Shown: positions 34,543 through 45,499 of the stretch, one piece after another | Layout: each line of letters opens with the position of its first letter | Numbering within the stretch: position 1 is the stretch's first letter | Assembly (NCBI GenBank): GCA_963169105.1 | Contig: OY720635.1 | Coordinates: 125,655,894 to 125,719,893 of the forward strand | Source of the DNA: Ceriagrion tenellum | Taxonomy: Eukaryota > Arthropoda > Insecta > Odonata > Coenagrionidae | Direction: 5' to 3' | DNA: 64,000 bases | The notes under the pieces: model-generated | What the model saw: the letters and a program-made list of their open reading frames with translations, nothing else | What the model was told of the DNA's origin: nothing | Database searches by the model: none | Position numbers and translations under genes: made by a program

Positions 34543-34798
34543 CATGTGGACCCCAGAAGTCAAGGGGTCTAAGTGACATTAAAAAAAAATAAGTTAGGTT
34601 CAGGAATGGGATGTGAAAATGTAAATCTTTTAGGTGGTAAAGGGATCCAAGTGATTTTCTTGACAGGTGATGCTAACTAGGGTAATGCCTATTAACTACT
34701 TAGTGGGTTGTACCAAGCATTTTCAACTTTGACTTAAGTTTTCTCAAAACAACGATTTTGTTACTTAGACCCCTTGACTTCTGGGGTCCTCACATATA
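34543..34798. mobile_element. MITE with GGACCCCAGAAGTCAAGGGG ends
   Basis: The block GGACCCCAGAAGTCAAGGGG followed by TCTAAGT at 34548-34575 is inverted at about 34764-34790. Perfect over ~27 bp. Non-autonomous, no coding frame. Confidence 0.8.
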
Positions 34799-37077
34799 AT
34801 CGAGATTGCTGAAAGGGTTTTGGTGATATGGGGCGATAAGGAAAGGGCGATGTTATTTTTTTCTCTCGTGAGCCCTCACTAGGAGTGTGCCACTGGCGCG
34901 CGTGAAAACTTTACCAAGTGGGATTTATCTCAGAAAGAGATCGAGGACAGGGAGTGCCACTAGATCAGTAGTTTCCTGTAACAAGTTTTCATGATGAACT
35001 AAGCAGAGTTGTCAATTCGCTTAATGAATCAGGCTGGGAATCACATTAGATATACATAAACTATATAAGCAGTTAAAGAAAAGGTAAGCTAGAAGAAAAC
35101 TATTTTTCGGAATTCTTTCAGCATATACTATTACAAGAGTCAACGGGTCATGGAAAAAACTATAGCAGATATAAGATAAAAAGAATAGCTTGCTGAACAA
35201 ATAGCATTAAAATATCTTATTTCTGCGGACAATAAGGGACCATAGTCGTTGTAATTGATGCGTTCCCTGAAATTGTCACTTTCGCGAGTAAGTATAAACA
35301 TGGCGCTTATTTTCAACAACTAATCATTTTCACTGTCAACGCTCTTAACATGTCATCCAAATTGAAACTTTCGCACATTATTTGGTTTCCTACCCGAGTC
35401 CACAGTATCCATAAATTACTGGATCTCGGATTACTGACCAATATTCGTATCTTAGCCTGAATATTTAAAGCTACTACTGAGATCTGGTTACGAGATTTCA
35501 TAAAATTAAAAATTTAGTAGTAGAAACCAGTTGATGAGGATAGATGTATCCATATAATAACGCAATCGCGGTCCTCGTCTTCATCTTGCTTCATCACCGG
35601 AAGTAATTTTTGAAAAACCAAGCGATATTAAACTCGGGAGTATTATAGACTTCATAAAATTTACTACTATTCATTCATTTGTTCCAGTTCTGGGTCAATC
35701 GCCGTCGTGATGTTTGAAATAAAAATAGAAATATATTCACAGAGAAACTTCAAAAATAACATCAAGAACAGTCACAAAGCAGCCCCGGTTAACGGTATTT
35801 CAAACTACTTCCATCCATTATCAATGTATTTTCACCAAAATTTACGAGAATAGTCAAGTTCTAGGTAAAAATAACTGACGCAGATTATCCGTTTTCTGGT
35901 GATATCTTAAATAAAACGTGTCAAGGACCAAATACCGAAAAATATGAAAAATATCCATTAATCTCCAATGAAGTATAGACCTTTCAGCCTTTAAGAATCC
36001 ATTATCACGATATCCGACTGGTTTCGTCAAAATATGTTCCACATTATCTAATTACGACATCATTTTTTGCGACAAAAAGATGCTAGGAGAGAGAGAGGGA
36101 AAGCCGCAGTAAGTGTGTTAACGAAAGAGAGGAGAAGTATGATACGCACCACTTCCACCGAGTGAAGCCTTAAATTACTGCCACGAACGGCCAGCTATCT
36201 GCGAACTGTGCGAGCTGTGTGAAACACGAGTTAGTACGGTAATTACACAGTACAGATATGCGAATTTTACGTTGAAAGACGTCTAATCTTTGATTTTTCC
36301 CTCTTTCTCCCGGCACACTTTGAGCCACTTACTACCACCTCATCAAGAGATGACAAAAAAATACGTTATGCATGGAATACGACAACATCGTAAAGTAAAG
36401 GTAGCAGTTGAGGTGGAAAAAGGTGGAATTAAATGCCTTGAGACGGGGAAACAGTCGCAATAAAACACTGTTCAGGAGGGAAATTAATGCTGCAGAAATG
36501 CGTGGCGTCTATTTTCAGCGAGTTTCCAAGAGAAGAAAAAGGATGTACATACGGATTAAAAATTTAGTTCTCAAGCCGTAACTCTCGATGACATTATCTA
36601 CTTGTTGGCTTGCGTTCCACCAAGGTCGTTCAATATCGCTTGTAATCTTCCTTCGATATAGGTCTTCGCAACGTAAACAATTCCGCCAATAATGTGCTTA
36701 TTTTGGTATATTCTAGATTAGCATAGCTTAGGTATTTCAACGTTTTTGAAGATTTGGCAGCGCATTAGTATCCGAAATGAAGAATTGCGCCGCGTATTCA
36801 CTGATTTTCGTGGGCGTGCTATGGGAGTAAATTTACGGTGAGCACACTAATGGCGGGTGTGAGGAGAAAATGGTTGCGAAGACCCATATCGATAGAGCTA
36901 CGGGTGTATCGAATCGAACGACCCTGGAGTTCACGGTTTTTGGACTCTCCCTCCCTTTGTTTACTCAATTCTGAAGTCCTTTCTAATTGTCTAGACGAAA
37001 TTGTCCATATCATGTTCATTTCTATAAAGGGTCGAATGAAATCATTGTCAAAACAAAATAAATACTAACAATCACTA
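34799..37077. other. No gene seen
   Basis: About 2.3 kb of A+T-rich sequence with short frames. A GA-rich patch lies at 36085-36135. Nothing recognised. Confidence 0.4.
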
Positions 37078-37180
37078 CGTTTTCCAATCGATCTCAGATC
37101 GACCTGACCGTATCAGCTCCATATGGTAAACATACGGGCTAGTGGGATCGATCTGAGATCGGTCTGAGATTGGCTGCTTT
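37078..37180. repeat. Family S end fragment
   Basis: CCAATCGATCTCAGATCGAC, CGTATCAGCTCCATATGGTA and GATCGATCTGAGATCG repeat the terminal motifs of the element at 31666-32993 in condensed form. Confidence 0.6.
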
Positions 37181-37299
37181 AAGACTATGAAGTAGTTTAG
37201 TTGACAGGTAGTGTAGCTGATTTATTCATATGCCTCCTAATGCCTGTTTCTAAATCTGCCGAGTAGTGCTAACACCATGTTTTGCATGTTCCCTGCATG

Positions 37300-37495
37300 G
37301 CTCTTGTGTCACGTTCACATAGTTACATTATAGATTATTTTAGCAGTTCCTGTAGCATTTGCAACATACCCATTATGTGGTGCATGTAGGTGAAAGTTAA
37401 TTTCTTCACTGTATTTCATGTTTGGCAGGGGGTGATAAATCACCCCCTGCCAAACACCCTTGTGGTGCCTAGCAGGGTAATAAGTAGATGTAGGC
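37300..37495 (+). mobile_element. LINE 3' tail with perfect 17-bp hairpin
   Basis: GTTTGGCAGGGGGTGAT at 37420-37436 is followed after AA by its exact reverse complement to 37455. ACACCCTTGTGGTGCCTAGC, AGGGT and GTAGATGTAG follow. The hairpin and tail are shared in part with the other LINE tails of the window and probably serve as the site recognised by the reverse transcriptase during integration (inference from the LINE literature). Confidence 0.7.
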
Positions 37496-37904
37496 CTTAA
37501 CCGGAAGATTACCCTTATAACGACCTGTTCAAGCTCGCTTCTTTGCGTTGCCCTTAACCTTGAAATGGTGGAAGGCCGTAACCATTCGTGGGCGGCTTAC
37601 TATCCCATTTAACCGGGCACTTAAAAGGTCAATCCTTGTGTATACTGCTAGAATCGTCTGTCCCCGTGGAGAAAGTGCAACTGAACCCTCATTACTCCTC
37701 CCCCGCCCCTCCGCCATTGCCTCGCGTGTGCGCCAGCGACCTCGTTGGCGGTGACCGGTACTGCACGCGCCCCGTCCGGTCCGGATGCCTCGATCGCTCC
37801 CTCCCCGCACAACTTTCCACACTCCACGGCCAGTAGGGGAAGCCCTTCCATGTGCCTTGCCCGCACCACATGGGTGTTTGCCTATTATGGCTCACGGGGA
37901 AAGG
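37496..37904. other. GC-richer stretch, no gene
   Basis: Overlapping short frames on both strands in a C-rich patch (37680-37830). No motif. It leads into the repeat at 37905. Confidence 0.4.
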
Positions 37905-38100
37905 GGTTTGGCGAGTTGGCGAGCGAGCGCTGCCGACTTTCTACGGGGGAGGATCGGGGTTCGAATGCGTGGGATCTTCCCATTGTTTCCCTCTCTGTCT
38001 CGAGATCTCTTGAGCACAACCCTGATCCATTACATGCATACCTACCTTCAACGTGCATACGCCCGTCGTATGGTTTCCACAGATGACACACTTGACGGTG
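37905..38100 (+). repeat. SINE-like repeat with B-box, copy 1
   Basis: GGATCGGGGTTCGAATGCGT contains GGTTCGAAT, the core of a tRNA-type B box. GCGTGGGATC, CTTGAGCACAA(C/T)CCTGAT and GATGACACACTT recur in the same order at 44620-44815. The A box is not clear, so a tRNA origin is only suggested. Confidence 0.5.
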
Positions 38101-38183
38101 GCGTCACATGGGTCGTAGGTAGGTTGTTCGGGACCGATCACAGAGGTCATTTCTAAGTAATTTTCTTTACAGCTAAGTTTTCC

Positions 38184-38510
38184 TTGAATTGAAATAAAAT
38201 TATCTAAACAGATGCAGCACCGGCACCAGACAGCTCAATGTATTTAACAGTGTAATTATTGATTAATTTAATATGTCTAAAAGCCGCCTTTCACAATGGA
38301 ATGTTTAGATGACATTTTCTATCATTGTTCTTTACAACAGTGTGGAATTAGTGACCGGTGCTGCATTTATTTGGATAACAATTTTATTTAAATTCAAGGA
38401 AAATTTGTTGTAACTACCCTGTGGTCATTAATTCCACACACTAATTATAAAGTACAATGATAGAAAATGCTATATAAACTTTCCATTGTGAAACGCGGCC
38501 GTTACACAAA
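38184..38510. repeat. Interleaved double inverted repeat
   Basis: Segment X (38184-38223, ending ATGCAGCACCGG) pairs with X' (38355-38400, beginning CCGGTGCTGCAT). Segment Y (38265-38355) pairs with Y' (38420-38510), e.g. TTTCACAATGGAA with TTCCATTGTGAAA. The order X-Y-X'-Y' means the two stems cannot both form without a pseudoknot-like crossing. It probably arose by rearrangement of a foldback element. Confidence 0.7.
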
Positions 38511-38549
38511 TTAAATAAATTTTTTGATCAGTCGTCAGTCGAGTGGTTA

Positions 38550-38617
38550 CCGAAAAGCCGGCTGCGCCGAAACGGCCTGCACCGAGATGGCCCTGCGCCA
38601 AGACGGCTTCGCCGAGG
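38550..38617 (+). repeat. GC-rich ~16-bp degenerate tandem repeat
   Basis: Units of the type CCGAAACGGCCTGCA, CCGAGATGGCCCTGCG, CCAAGACGGCTTCG follow each other. It adjoins the left edge of the family S fragment. Confidence 0.6.
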
Positions 38618-38631
38618 TGTCCCATTCCCAG

Positions 38632-38927
38632 AATTCCGATTTGCTACAATATCATCGATGTCACATCACTCGCCATTACTGCACTGTTGTTACAACTGGT
38701 TACAACGCACGCCTTAAATAATAACGGATATATTTTGTTTCCCTATGACAACCAAAAGAATAACGTAGAGCGCCACAGACATGCAGGTTCATATCGATCT
38801 GAAATCTCAGACTGGCTGAGCAAGCGTCTCGAGTCGGTCCTCTTCTCAGATCGATCCCACTAGCCCGTTACGTTTACCATACCGAGCTGATCCGGTTAAA
38901 TCGATCTGGGATCGATTGGTAAACGTA
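38632..38927. repeat. Family S right-end fragment
   Basis: CATCACTCGCCATTACTGCA, GATCTGAAATCTCAGACTGG and CTGAGCAAGCGTC correspond to 32700-32993 and end at GATTGGTAAACGT. The left part of the element is missing. Confidence 0.75.
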
Positions 38928-38984
38928 TAGAATGGGTCTCGCTAAGTCAATGATTCATAATTTGTAACATATTTATACACAATT

Positions 38985-39983
38985 TTCACCTTCATTTCGA
39001 TTAGCGCGGAGAAAATTGCAGTCATAACAAGCTTTAATCAAGGAGAAACCTGCGCTTCGAAATACTGTTTCCTTAAGATGCACACAATTTGTTGCAATGA
39101 GTGAATTTAGGCACATTGATACCGTTTATGTTTTTTTTTAACTTCATGTTAATACTCCCATGGATAATATCTTATAAAACAAAGCGTTAAACCGAAGCTT
39201 TTACTACGTCACGAAAACCAGTGATTAGACTGACTCCAGCAGTCATTCTTATTTCGGCAGGAATTGATATCATGAATTTTTTACGAACTGACCTTCAGGC
39301 AATAATAACCTTGAGGCAAAAAACAATTAAAAATGTAAGTGTATTAAATGCCTAACTATAATATACATTAAAAATAAATTTGGATAAATAAGGTAAACAG
39401 CAGAAGTTTCCCTTAGTAACGTTAAAATATTCATCACAATATGTTGGATAGGTGCTTCGGAGAAATAAACCGGAAGTGTGTTATTTAAATCAAATACTCG
39501 TGTTATATTATCGATACTTAAGCTGAAAAAATTAATTAGGTGTCTCAATATGTAGTACAGGTTTTATAAGTTAAAAAAAATAAAATTATGGTAGTAATTG
39601 AGATTTAAAAAGTTATATGAAGAGATGCCATCGCACTGCCATTTTGGCAATTATTTCAGTGTAAAATTCATAATTTTTGTCAATACTACTGCGTAAAATG
39701 ACCAATGACCTGAAAATATTTTTACGCCATTCGATAGTAAGAGTCTTACTTTATAATATATGTCAAAATCAAGGTAGGTTATCGGACACATCTAAAATAA
39801 AGATTCCTCCTTTAGGCAAAAAAGTAAAATATAATTCTGGTATGATTAGCATTACAGCACGTACGATGAGTTTCATCGCACAAACAAATTTTACTTAGAG
39901 AAAATGAGACCATAGTATTTTTTAATAACTTGAAAAATTATAAAAATGTGCATTCAATGGTCCACAATTACCGCTCCGGCCAA
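38985..39983 (+). repeat. Block D, copy 1
   Basis: GAAACCTGCGCTTCGAAATA, AAGCGTTAAACCGAAGCTTT, GGTAAACAGCAGA, CCGGAAGTGTGT and TATGAAGAGATGCCATCGCA occur in this order and again in 41605-42945, where a family R element interrupts them. Frames here are short and not conserved. It could be a long non-autonomous element or a local segmental duplication. Confidence 0.7.
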
Positions 39984-40542
39984 TTAAGGTAGTCCGGGCG
40001 AGGTAGTTCCCTAGTCATAATAGAGACAATGTTCGAATTATACGTTTTAATTTCACCAGCTGTGTGACACATCAATTAAATAAAGCATTATTAATTGTGC
40101 AATAATATAGTTTTATGTGACGAAACTTGCAAGTAATTAAATGAAAATATCTAAATAAGTCTTTAACTTGACTCATTTTTTTCGCGCGGTACGTTTGAAA
40201 CTCCTTCAAAACGGAAGGTTTTTTGTGATACCAAAGGACCTACTGTGGTGACAATATGATTAATTTACAAAAATAGTTGAGAAAGCATACAAACGACACG
40301 CTGTTAGTTTTTTTTATCTAAGTGTTAGAAATACCTCATATTGTAAATAATGTCTCTCTGGAGTGCATACACGTACCATTTCCCATGTAAAAGGACTGGT
40401 ATTTTCTGGCAAATATCTTGGAAAATAATGTGGTAAGGGGTAGAATTTTTGGTGTCATTGAATAGGTGAGATATTTCTCTTTAAAATGACACCAAATGCA
40501 TTGATTTATAAGTAAAATGATTTTTCGCTCAAACTACCTTAA
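39984..40542 (-). mobile_element. Family R element, copy 2 (559 bp)
   Basis: Both ends carry TTAA and the inverted TTAAGGTAGT(CC/TT)(G)GGCGA type terminus (left TTAAGGTAGTCCGGGCGA, right TCGCTCAAACTACCTTAA). The interior matches copies 1 and 3 in reverse orientation (GGAGTGCATACACGTACCAT, TTTTGGTGTCATT). Confidence 0.75.
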
Positions 40543-40554
40543 AGATAATTCGTG

Positions 40555-40733
40555 CGAGGTTTCATTTCACCTAGAACTGAATACATTTTGTCTCGTTTGA
40601 GGAGGAACATTCGCTTCGAAGTACTGTTTTCTTAAGATACATTAAATTTTCTGTAATGAGTAAATGTTGGCTTAAAGCTTACTTGATTATTATTAATTTC
40701 ATGTAAATAACTCCTTTCGGGTAAAATATTCTA
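40555..40733 (+). repeat. Block D, partial copy 3
   Basis: CATTCGCTTCGAAGTACTGT, TTTCTTAAGATACAT, GTAATGAGTAAATGTTGG and TTTCATGTAAATAACTCC match the beginning of block D copies 1 and 2. Confidence 0.65.
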
Positions 40734-40949
40734 GGTTGCTCGAAATTCGTCACCCCTCCCTGTCTTCGGTTGTCCAGCCGAGTGTGACCATAATGCACCG
40801 TTAATTCCATCCTCATCTACTCTCGTTTTCGCATTCGGAGACTCACGTGGAGTGGCCTGGTCTGGGACGCAGGTGCTGGCTCAAGAGTTGCTCAATTGAG
40901 GTGGGGAGTTTGTTCGTGGCGTATCTATAAAGGCAAAGAAAAACACTAA

Positions 40950-41590
40950 GGGCTGTATTCATAGTCGTTACCTGGGTGTCCCCCAGGTGTGGGGGAGCCT
41001 CTTGGCTCAGAAATAGTATTCTTAGTGGTTACCCAGGGGGCTGTTGTCCCCTAACCCTCCCCCAGGCCGTCGATTTCCTGGGTAAGGCATGAAGCTTACC
41101 CAAAGCTCCCCTAACGCAGTACTGCTGCCCTCGCGTGGGACGAATGGATACTACTGTGCTAATGGCAGTACACGATAATATCAACATCTTTTCATAGTAA
41201 CGTCTTCTGTTTACAAACACGAGTACTTATTGAATCACCCTCGTATTCATCATCATTCAAATTGCATAAATATTTAAGTAATATTGTAAACGTTCTCTCA
41301 TATTCCTTCAATCATTTTTCATAGACATATTGTAACAGTTTACCATATTATTGTTTATAGCGTGCTTGGTTACGGTGAGAAATGAGCATCGAAAACATCG
41401 AGAACCATACAGCGAAACCGTTCATATGTATTTTTGCGTGGGATTGTTGCCAAATCTCTTACCCAGGCGTCCCCTGGCTGGGTGTTACCCAGGTAAGGTT
41501 TATGAACCGCTCAGTGTAGGGGACCCCTAGGTGTTACCTGGCTAGGGGATACCCAGGTAACCCCTAGGAATAAGACTATGAATACGGGCA
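40950..41590. mobile_element. MITE with TAA target duplication, copy 2 of the 20151 family
   Basis: 641 bp, ends GGGCTGTATTCATAGTCG and GACTATGAATACGGGCA, with TAA at 40947-40949 and 41591-41593. It differs from copy 1 at scattered positions only. Confidence 0.85.
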
Positions 41591-41604
41591 TAAGTGTCAC
41601 TCCG

Positions 41605-42945
41605 GTCCTAATGATAAACCTGCGCTTCGAAATACCGTTTTCATAAGATAAATGAAATTTAAAGCAATGAGTAACTTTAGACTTAGTGACTTTAGACTCC
41701 TTTTATATGTTTAAAATTTCATGTAAATACTCCTTCAGCTAAAATCTTACAGGACAAAGCGTTAAACCGTAGCTTTTATTACGTCACAAAAGCCAGTACT
41801 CATACTGACTCCAGCCTCCATTGCATTTCGGCAAGATATGATACAATGATTTTTGAACGCGCTGAGGGAAGGGTGTAATTATATTCAGGCTTAAAACAGT
41901 TAGCAATGTATAAAAAAATGCCTAGTTTTTATATACATTGAAAAATATATTAAAGGTAGTTTGAGCGAAATATCATTTTACCTAGAAATAAATGAATTAA
42001 AAAAAAAATGATGTTGAAATTGAATCATTTTAAAGAAAAATATATCACCCTTCAAATGACACCAAAAATTCAACCCCTTACCACATTACTTTCCAAGATA
42101 TTTTCCATAAAATGCCAGCCATTTATATGGGAAATAATACGTGTATGCTCTCCAGAGAGAACTTGTATAAAAAATGAGGCATTTCCTACACTTAGATCTC
42201 GTCAAAAAATCAACAGTGTGTAGTTTGTGTGTTTTCTCAACTATTTTTTAAAATTAATCATACTGCCATCGCAGCAAATTCTTCGGGATCACAAAAAACC
42301 TTCCGTTTTGATGGAGTTTCAAACAAAAAATGTTAAAGACTTATTTAGAAATTTTCATTTGATTACTTACAATTTCTGTCACGTAAAAATATATTATTGC
42401 AGCATTAATAATTCTTGTCTCTCACAGTTGGTGAAATTAAAATGTACATATCGTATATGGTCTCTATTATGATTACGGAACTATCTCGCTCGCACTAACT
42501 TAATAAACAAGGTAAACAGCAGACGTTCCCTTGGCAACCTAGCAACACTCATCACAGTATGTCTGCTAAATGCTCCGACAAAAACCGGAAGTCTGTCATT
42601 TAAACCTGAATACACGCGTTACATTATCGATGACCTACGCTGGAAACATTGCATTAGGTGCTTCAATATTCAGTGCATGTTATACACGTTTTTGAAGACT
42701 ATTATTCGGGCGGAAATTGAGATTTAAAAATTAATATGAAGTGATGCCATCGCAATGCCATTAGGACAGTATATTTCTGCGTAAAAATGATCAAATTTAA
42801 AACCAATATATCTTCGTTAAATGGCCTATGACCTAGTAACATAACTACACCATTATATAGCCGAAAACTTACTTTATCACAGAAGCTACAATCCAGGTGG
42901 GCAATCAAGCATGCATAAAGTTCCCCCTTAAAAGACATACATCTT
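41605..42945 (+). repeat. Block D, copy 2, split by family R
   Basis: The first part (41605-41949) and last part (42504-42945) are continuous in copy 1. The join in copy 1 lies at about 39370-39385, near AATAAATTTGGATAAATAAG. The interrupted block demonstrates a transposition event by comparison of filled and empty sites. Confidence 0.7.
41950..42503 (+). mobile_element. Family R element, copy 3 (~554 bp)
   Basis: Starts TTAAAGGTAGTTTGAGCGAA and ends CGCACTAACTTAA. It includes AAATGACACCAAAAATTCAA, TACACTTAGATCTCGTCAAA and GTGTGTAGTTTG as in the other copies. Inserted into block D. Confidence 0.75.
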
Positions 42946-42953
42946 AAGTTTCC

Positions 42954-43308
42954 AAAAATGTCAAAATATCAACCACTTACTACAGTAAAATTCCAGATGT
43001 TAGCCAAAATTTAGAAGCCATCTTCCATATGATTAAGTGCGTGTATGCACTGCATAAATACCTTATATCAAAAATGAGGATTTTTTAAGGCCAGGATCTC
43101 GTATGAAATTTAACAGAATGTAGTTTGTATGTTTTCTCGACTATTAAAAAAAAAGTATTAACCACTCAACGCCGTCATTTTTACAGAATCGTTTAAAAAC
43201 TTTTTTTCTGTCAATCACTGCACTGCGAGAAAATATGAGTCAAGTTAGATACTTATGTGAATATATTCATTTAATATAAAATTATATTTTTGTACCACTA
43301 GTATTACA
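42954..43308 (+). mobile_element. Family R element, copy 4, left part
   Basis: GTGCGTGTATGCACTGCATA, AGGATCTCGTATGAAATTTA and TGTAGTTTGTATGTTTTCTC match family R. The match stops at TAGTATTACA and resumes at 44152 after the RTE insertion, up to about 44215. Confidence 0.65.
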
Positions 43309-44141
43309 ACGCAGATGACGAAGCAATATATGCAGAAAGTTTAGAAGAAGTGACAAAGCCAAATAAAAATATTTATGGAAGAAACGGAAAAAATAGGATT
43401 AAAGATAAATGACTCAAAAACGAAGAACGTGCATTTCTAAAGAACTCCAAAGGAAAATATATGCTCCCTACACATAGAGGGGCAGGAACGAGAAAAAAGT
43501 AGACAATTTTGAATTCTTAAGAGTTACTACATTAAATGGCAACAGAGAAGAACCAGATATATAAAACGAATTGAATCTAACCAATAGATGGTTACATGCA
43601 TGCCACAGACTCCTATCTTGGAAAACCTTGTCGCATAAACCAAAAATTAGACTGTACAGAACAATAATCTGCCCAGTATTTATCCATGGAGCCGAGACAT
43701 GGAAACTGAATAAGAAGAAGGAGAAAAAATTAATTGATATTATTTGAAAACAAGATGTTACGAAAGATCTACGGGCCTACAAAAGAACAAAGAAGGTGGA
43801 GAAGAAAGTACAATGAGGAAATAAGGGATCTTCACAAGGATACCGACATCATAAGTGAGATTAAATGCAGAAGAATGAGATGGGCAGGACAATTGTTTAG
43901 GAAAGAGGACGGGTGTGTGATGAAGAAGGTTTTGAGAGGAAATCCAGAAGGAAGACGACCCCGGAGAAGACCACGACAGAGATGGCGGAACCGAGTAAAG
44001 GTAGATTTGGAGAGGGTTTGAGCTGCAGAGGAGGATGCAATGGACCAAAAGAGATGGAGTGGATGTATTGGTGCGGCACAATTCAACTTGGATATAAATG
44101 GCCCAGAGACGTAAGAGTAAGTAAGTAAGTAAGTAAGTAAG
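43309..44141 (+). mobile_element. 5'-truncated RTE-like retrotransposon with 10-bp target duplication
   Basis: The insertion starts inside the reverse-transcriptase catalytic motif: ADD is at 43311-43319, and the conserved Y before it has been lost to truncation. It continues AIYAESLEEVTK, IGLKINDSKTKNVHF, KTLSHKPKIRLYRTIICPVF, IHGAETWKLNKKKEKKLIDI, then, after a frameshift near 43740, FENKMLRKIYGPTKEQRRWR, IKCRRMRWAGQLFRKEDG and NPEGRRPRRRPRQRWR. It ends in a (GTAA)n tail at 44111-44141. TAGTATTACA is present at 43299-43308 and 44142-44151. Several frameshifts and stops show it is dead. Confidence 0.92.
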
Positions 44142-44215
44142 TAGTATTACAGCATTTTTCTCAATGCTTCTAACAGCTGATGAAATAAAAAACATACAAT
44201 TTAATTATGGTCTTT
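44142..44215 (+). mobile_element. Family R element, copy 4, right part
   Basis: CAGCTGATGAAATAAAA and ATTATGGTCTTTATT continue family R after the RTE insertion (compare 42428-42470). The far end is cut by the next retrotransposon fragment. Confidence 0.6.
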
Positions 44216-44227
44216 ATTGTTTCCAGG

Positions 44228-44475
44228 TTAGTTGGACGGGAAGGATGACTAACGAGGAAGTGCTTGAGATGGTAAGCGAGGATAGGAAACGTCTGAATAA
44301 AATCCGGGATAGGCAGAGTAGGTTGCTGAAGGATGCAATACGGGGAGATGGGTGGCTGAAGAGTGTGATAGAGAATAGAGGGGAATAAGAAGAAAGAGAA
44401 TAGGTTACACTGACGGGATGAAGAAGGATAGATCGTATGCTGAGTCAAAAAAGGATATACTAGAGGGAGATTGGC
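44228..44475 (+). mobile_element. Second RTE-like fragment
   Basis: The frame reads VSWTGRMTNEEVLEMVSEDR, KRLNKIRDRQSRLLKDAI, RGDGWLKSVIENR and, after frame changes, MKKDRSYAESKKD. This resembles the C-terminal region of insect RTE-type proteins ('ISWTDR.TNEEVL..V.E.R..L..IR.RQ.RW.GH.LRGDGLLK.VIEG') but lacks the RWLGH part. It is a different subfamily from the adjoining insertion. Confidence 0.65.
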
Positions 44476-44619
44476 CCCTGAAACCGGGAGAAAATTCTCT
44501 GACAGTCAACAAAACCTAACTTTACTAGTAAAATACTTGTTAAAAATTATTTCCCGGGGAAAAACGGCCCCAAACCTCTTCGAGGCTTAACGGAAGGGGG
44601 GGAGGGATAGAAAGGGATT

Positions 44620-44815
44620 ATGGAGAGCAAGTGAGCGCTACCAACTTTCTTCGAGGCAGGATCGGGGTTCAAATGCGTGGGATCGACTCGTTTCTCTCTC
44701 CTCACGCATCCCTTGAGCACAATCCTGATGTATTGCATCTCTTACTAACGCCCGGTTTATGGGCACTCCGTGAGTGACACACTTCCGAACAAAAACGGAA
44801 CCTTGCTTCGACGTT
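44620..44815 (+). repeat. SINE-like repeat with B-box, copy 2
   Basis: Matches 37905-38100: GAGCGCTACCAACTTTCTTC, GGATCGGGGTTCAAATGCGT, CTTGAGCACAATCCTGATGT. The B-box core is GGTTCAAAT here. Confidence 0.5.
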
Positions 44816-45033
44816 TCTCAAGGATTGTTCAGAGACTATCGTCTTAATAGAACTAACTAACTGTGTCATTGGCTCTCGAGTTGTGTATAGTGAAGCCGTG
44901 GGAATGACTTCGTACATGGCAATCAAAATTTAAATCCGTAAAAATGTTTTTATCACCCTATTTGCCTATTCTTGCGACTATTAGGGCCCGTATTGAGACA
45001 CAGCGTCCTCAGAAAATACGAGCGGGACACTAC

Positions 45034-45497
45034 GGGTCGTGTTCATAGTCGTTACGTAGGTGTCCCCCAGGTGTGGGAGAACCCCATGGCTAAGATGTAG
45101 TATTCAGAGTCGTTACCCGTGGGACTGCGATCCCCTAACCCTCCCCCAGGCCGTCGATTTCCTGGGTAAGGCATGAAGCTTACCTAAAGCTCCCCTAACG
45201 CAGTACTGCTGCCCACGCGTGGAACGAATTGATACTACTGTACTAATAGCAGTACACGATAATATCAACAACTTTCCATAGTAACGTCTTCTGTTAACAA
45301 ACATGGGTACTTATTGAACCACCCTCATATTCCTCAACATTCATATTACATAAATATTTAAGTAATATCATAAACATTCTCTCATATTCCTTCAATCATT
45401 TGTTATCAACATCGTGTAACAGTATACTATATTGCTGTTTATAGGGTGCTTGGTTACGGTGAAAAATGAGCATCGAAAACATCGAAAACCATTCAGC
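45034..45497. mobile_element. MITE of the 20151 family, copy 3, right end lost
   Basis: Begins GGGTCGTGTTCATAGTCGTT and follows copies 1 and 2 to about CATCGAAAACCATTCAGC, then diverges. The right ~180 bp, including the second terminal repeat, is missing. Confidence 0.75.
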
Positions 45498-45499
45498 CA

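Noticed and set aside
43758..44195. 145-codon minus-strand frame
   Set aside because: Antisense shadow of the RTE insertion 43309-44141.
20208..45304. MFVNRRRYY... frames at 20208-20420, 41029-41220 and 45113-45304
   Set aside because: Conserved only because they lie in copies of the same MITE; premature stops differ between copies and no transposase motif is present.
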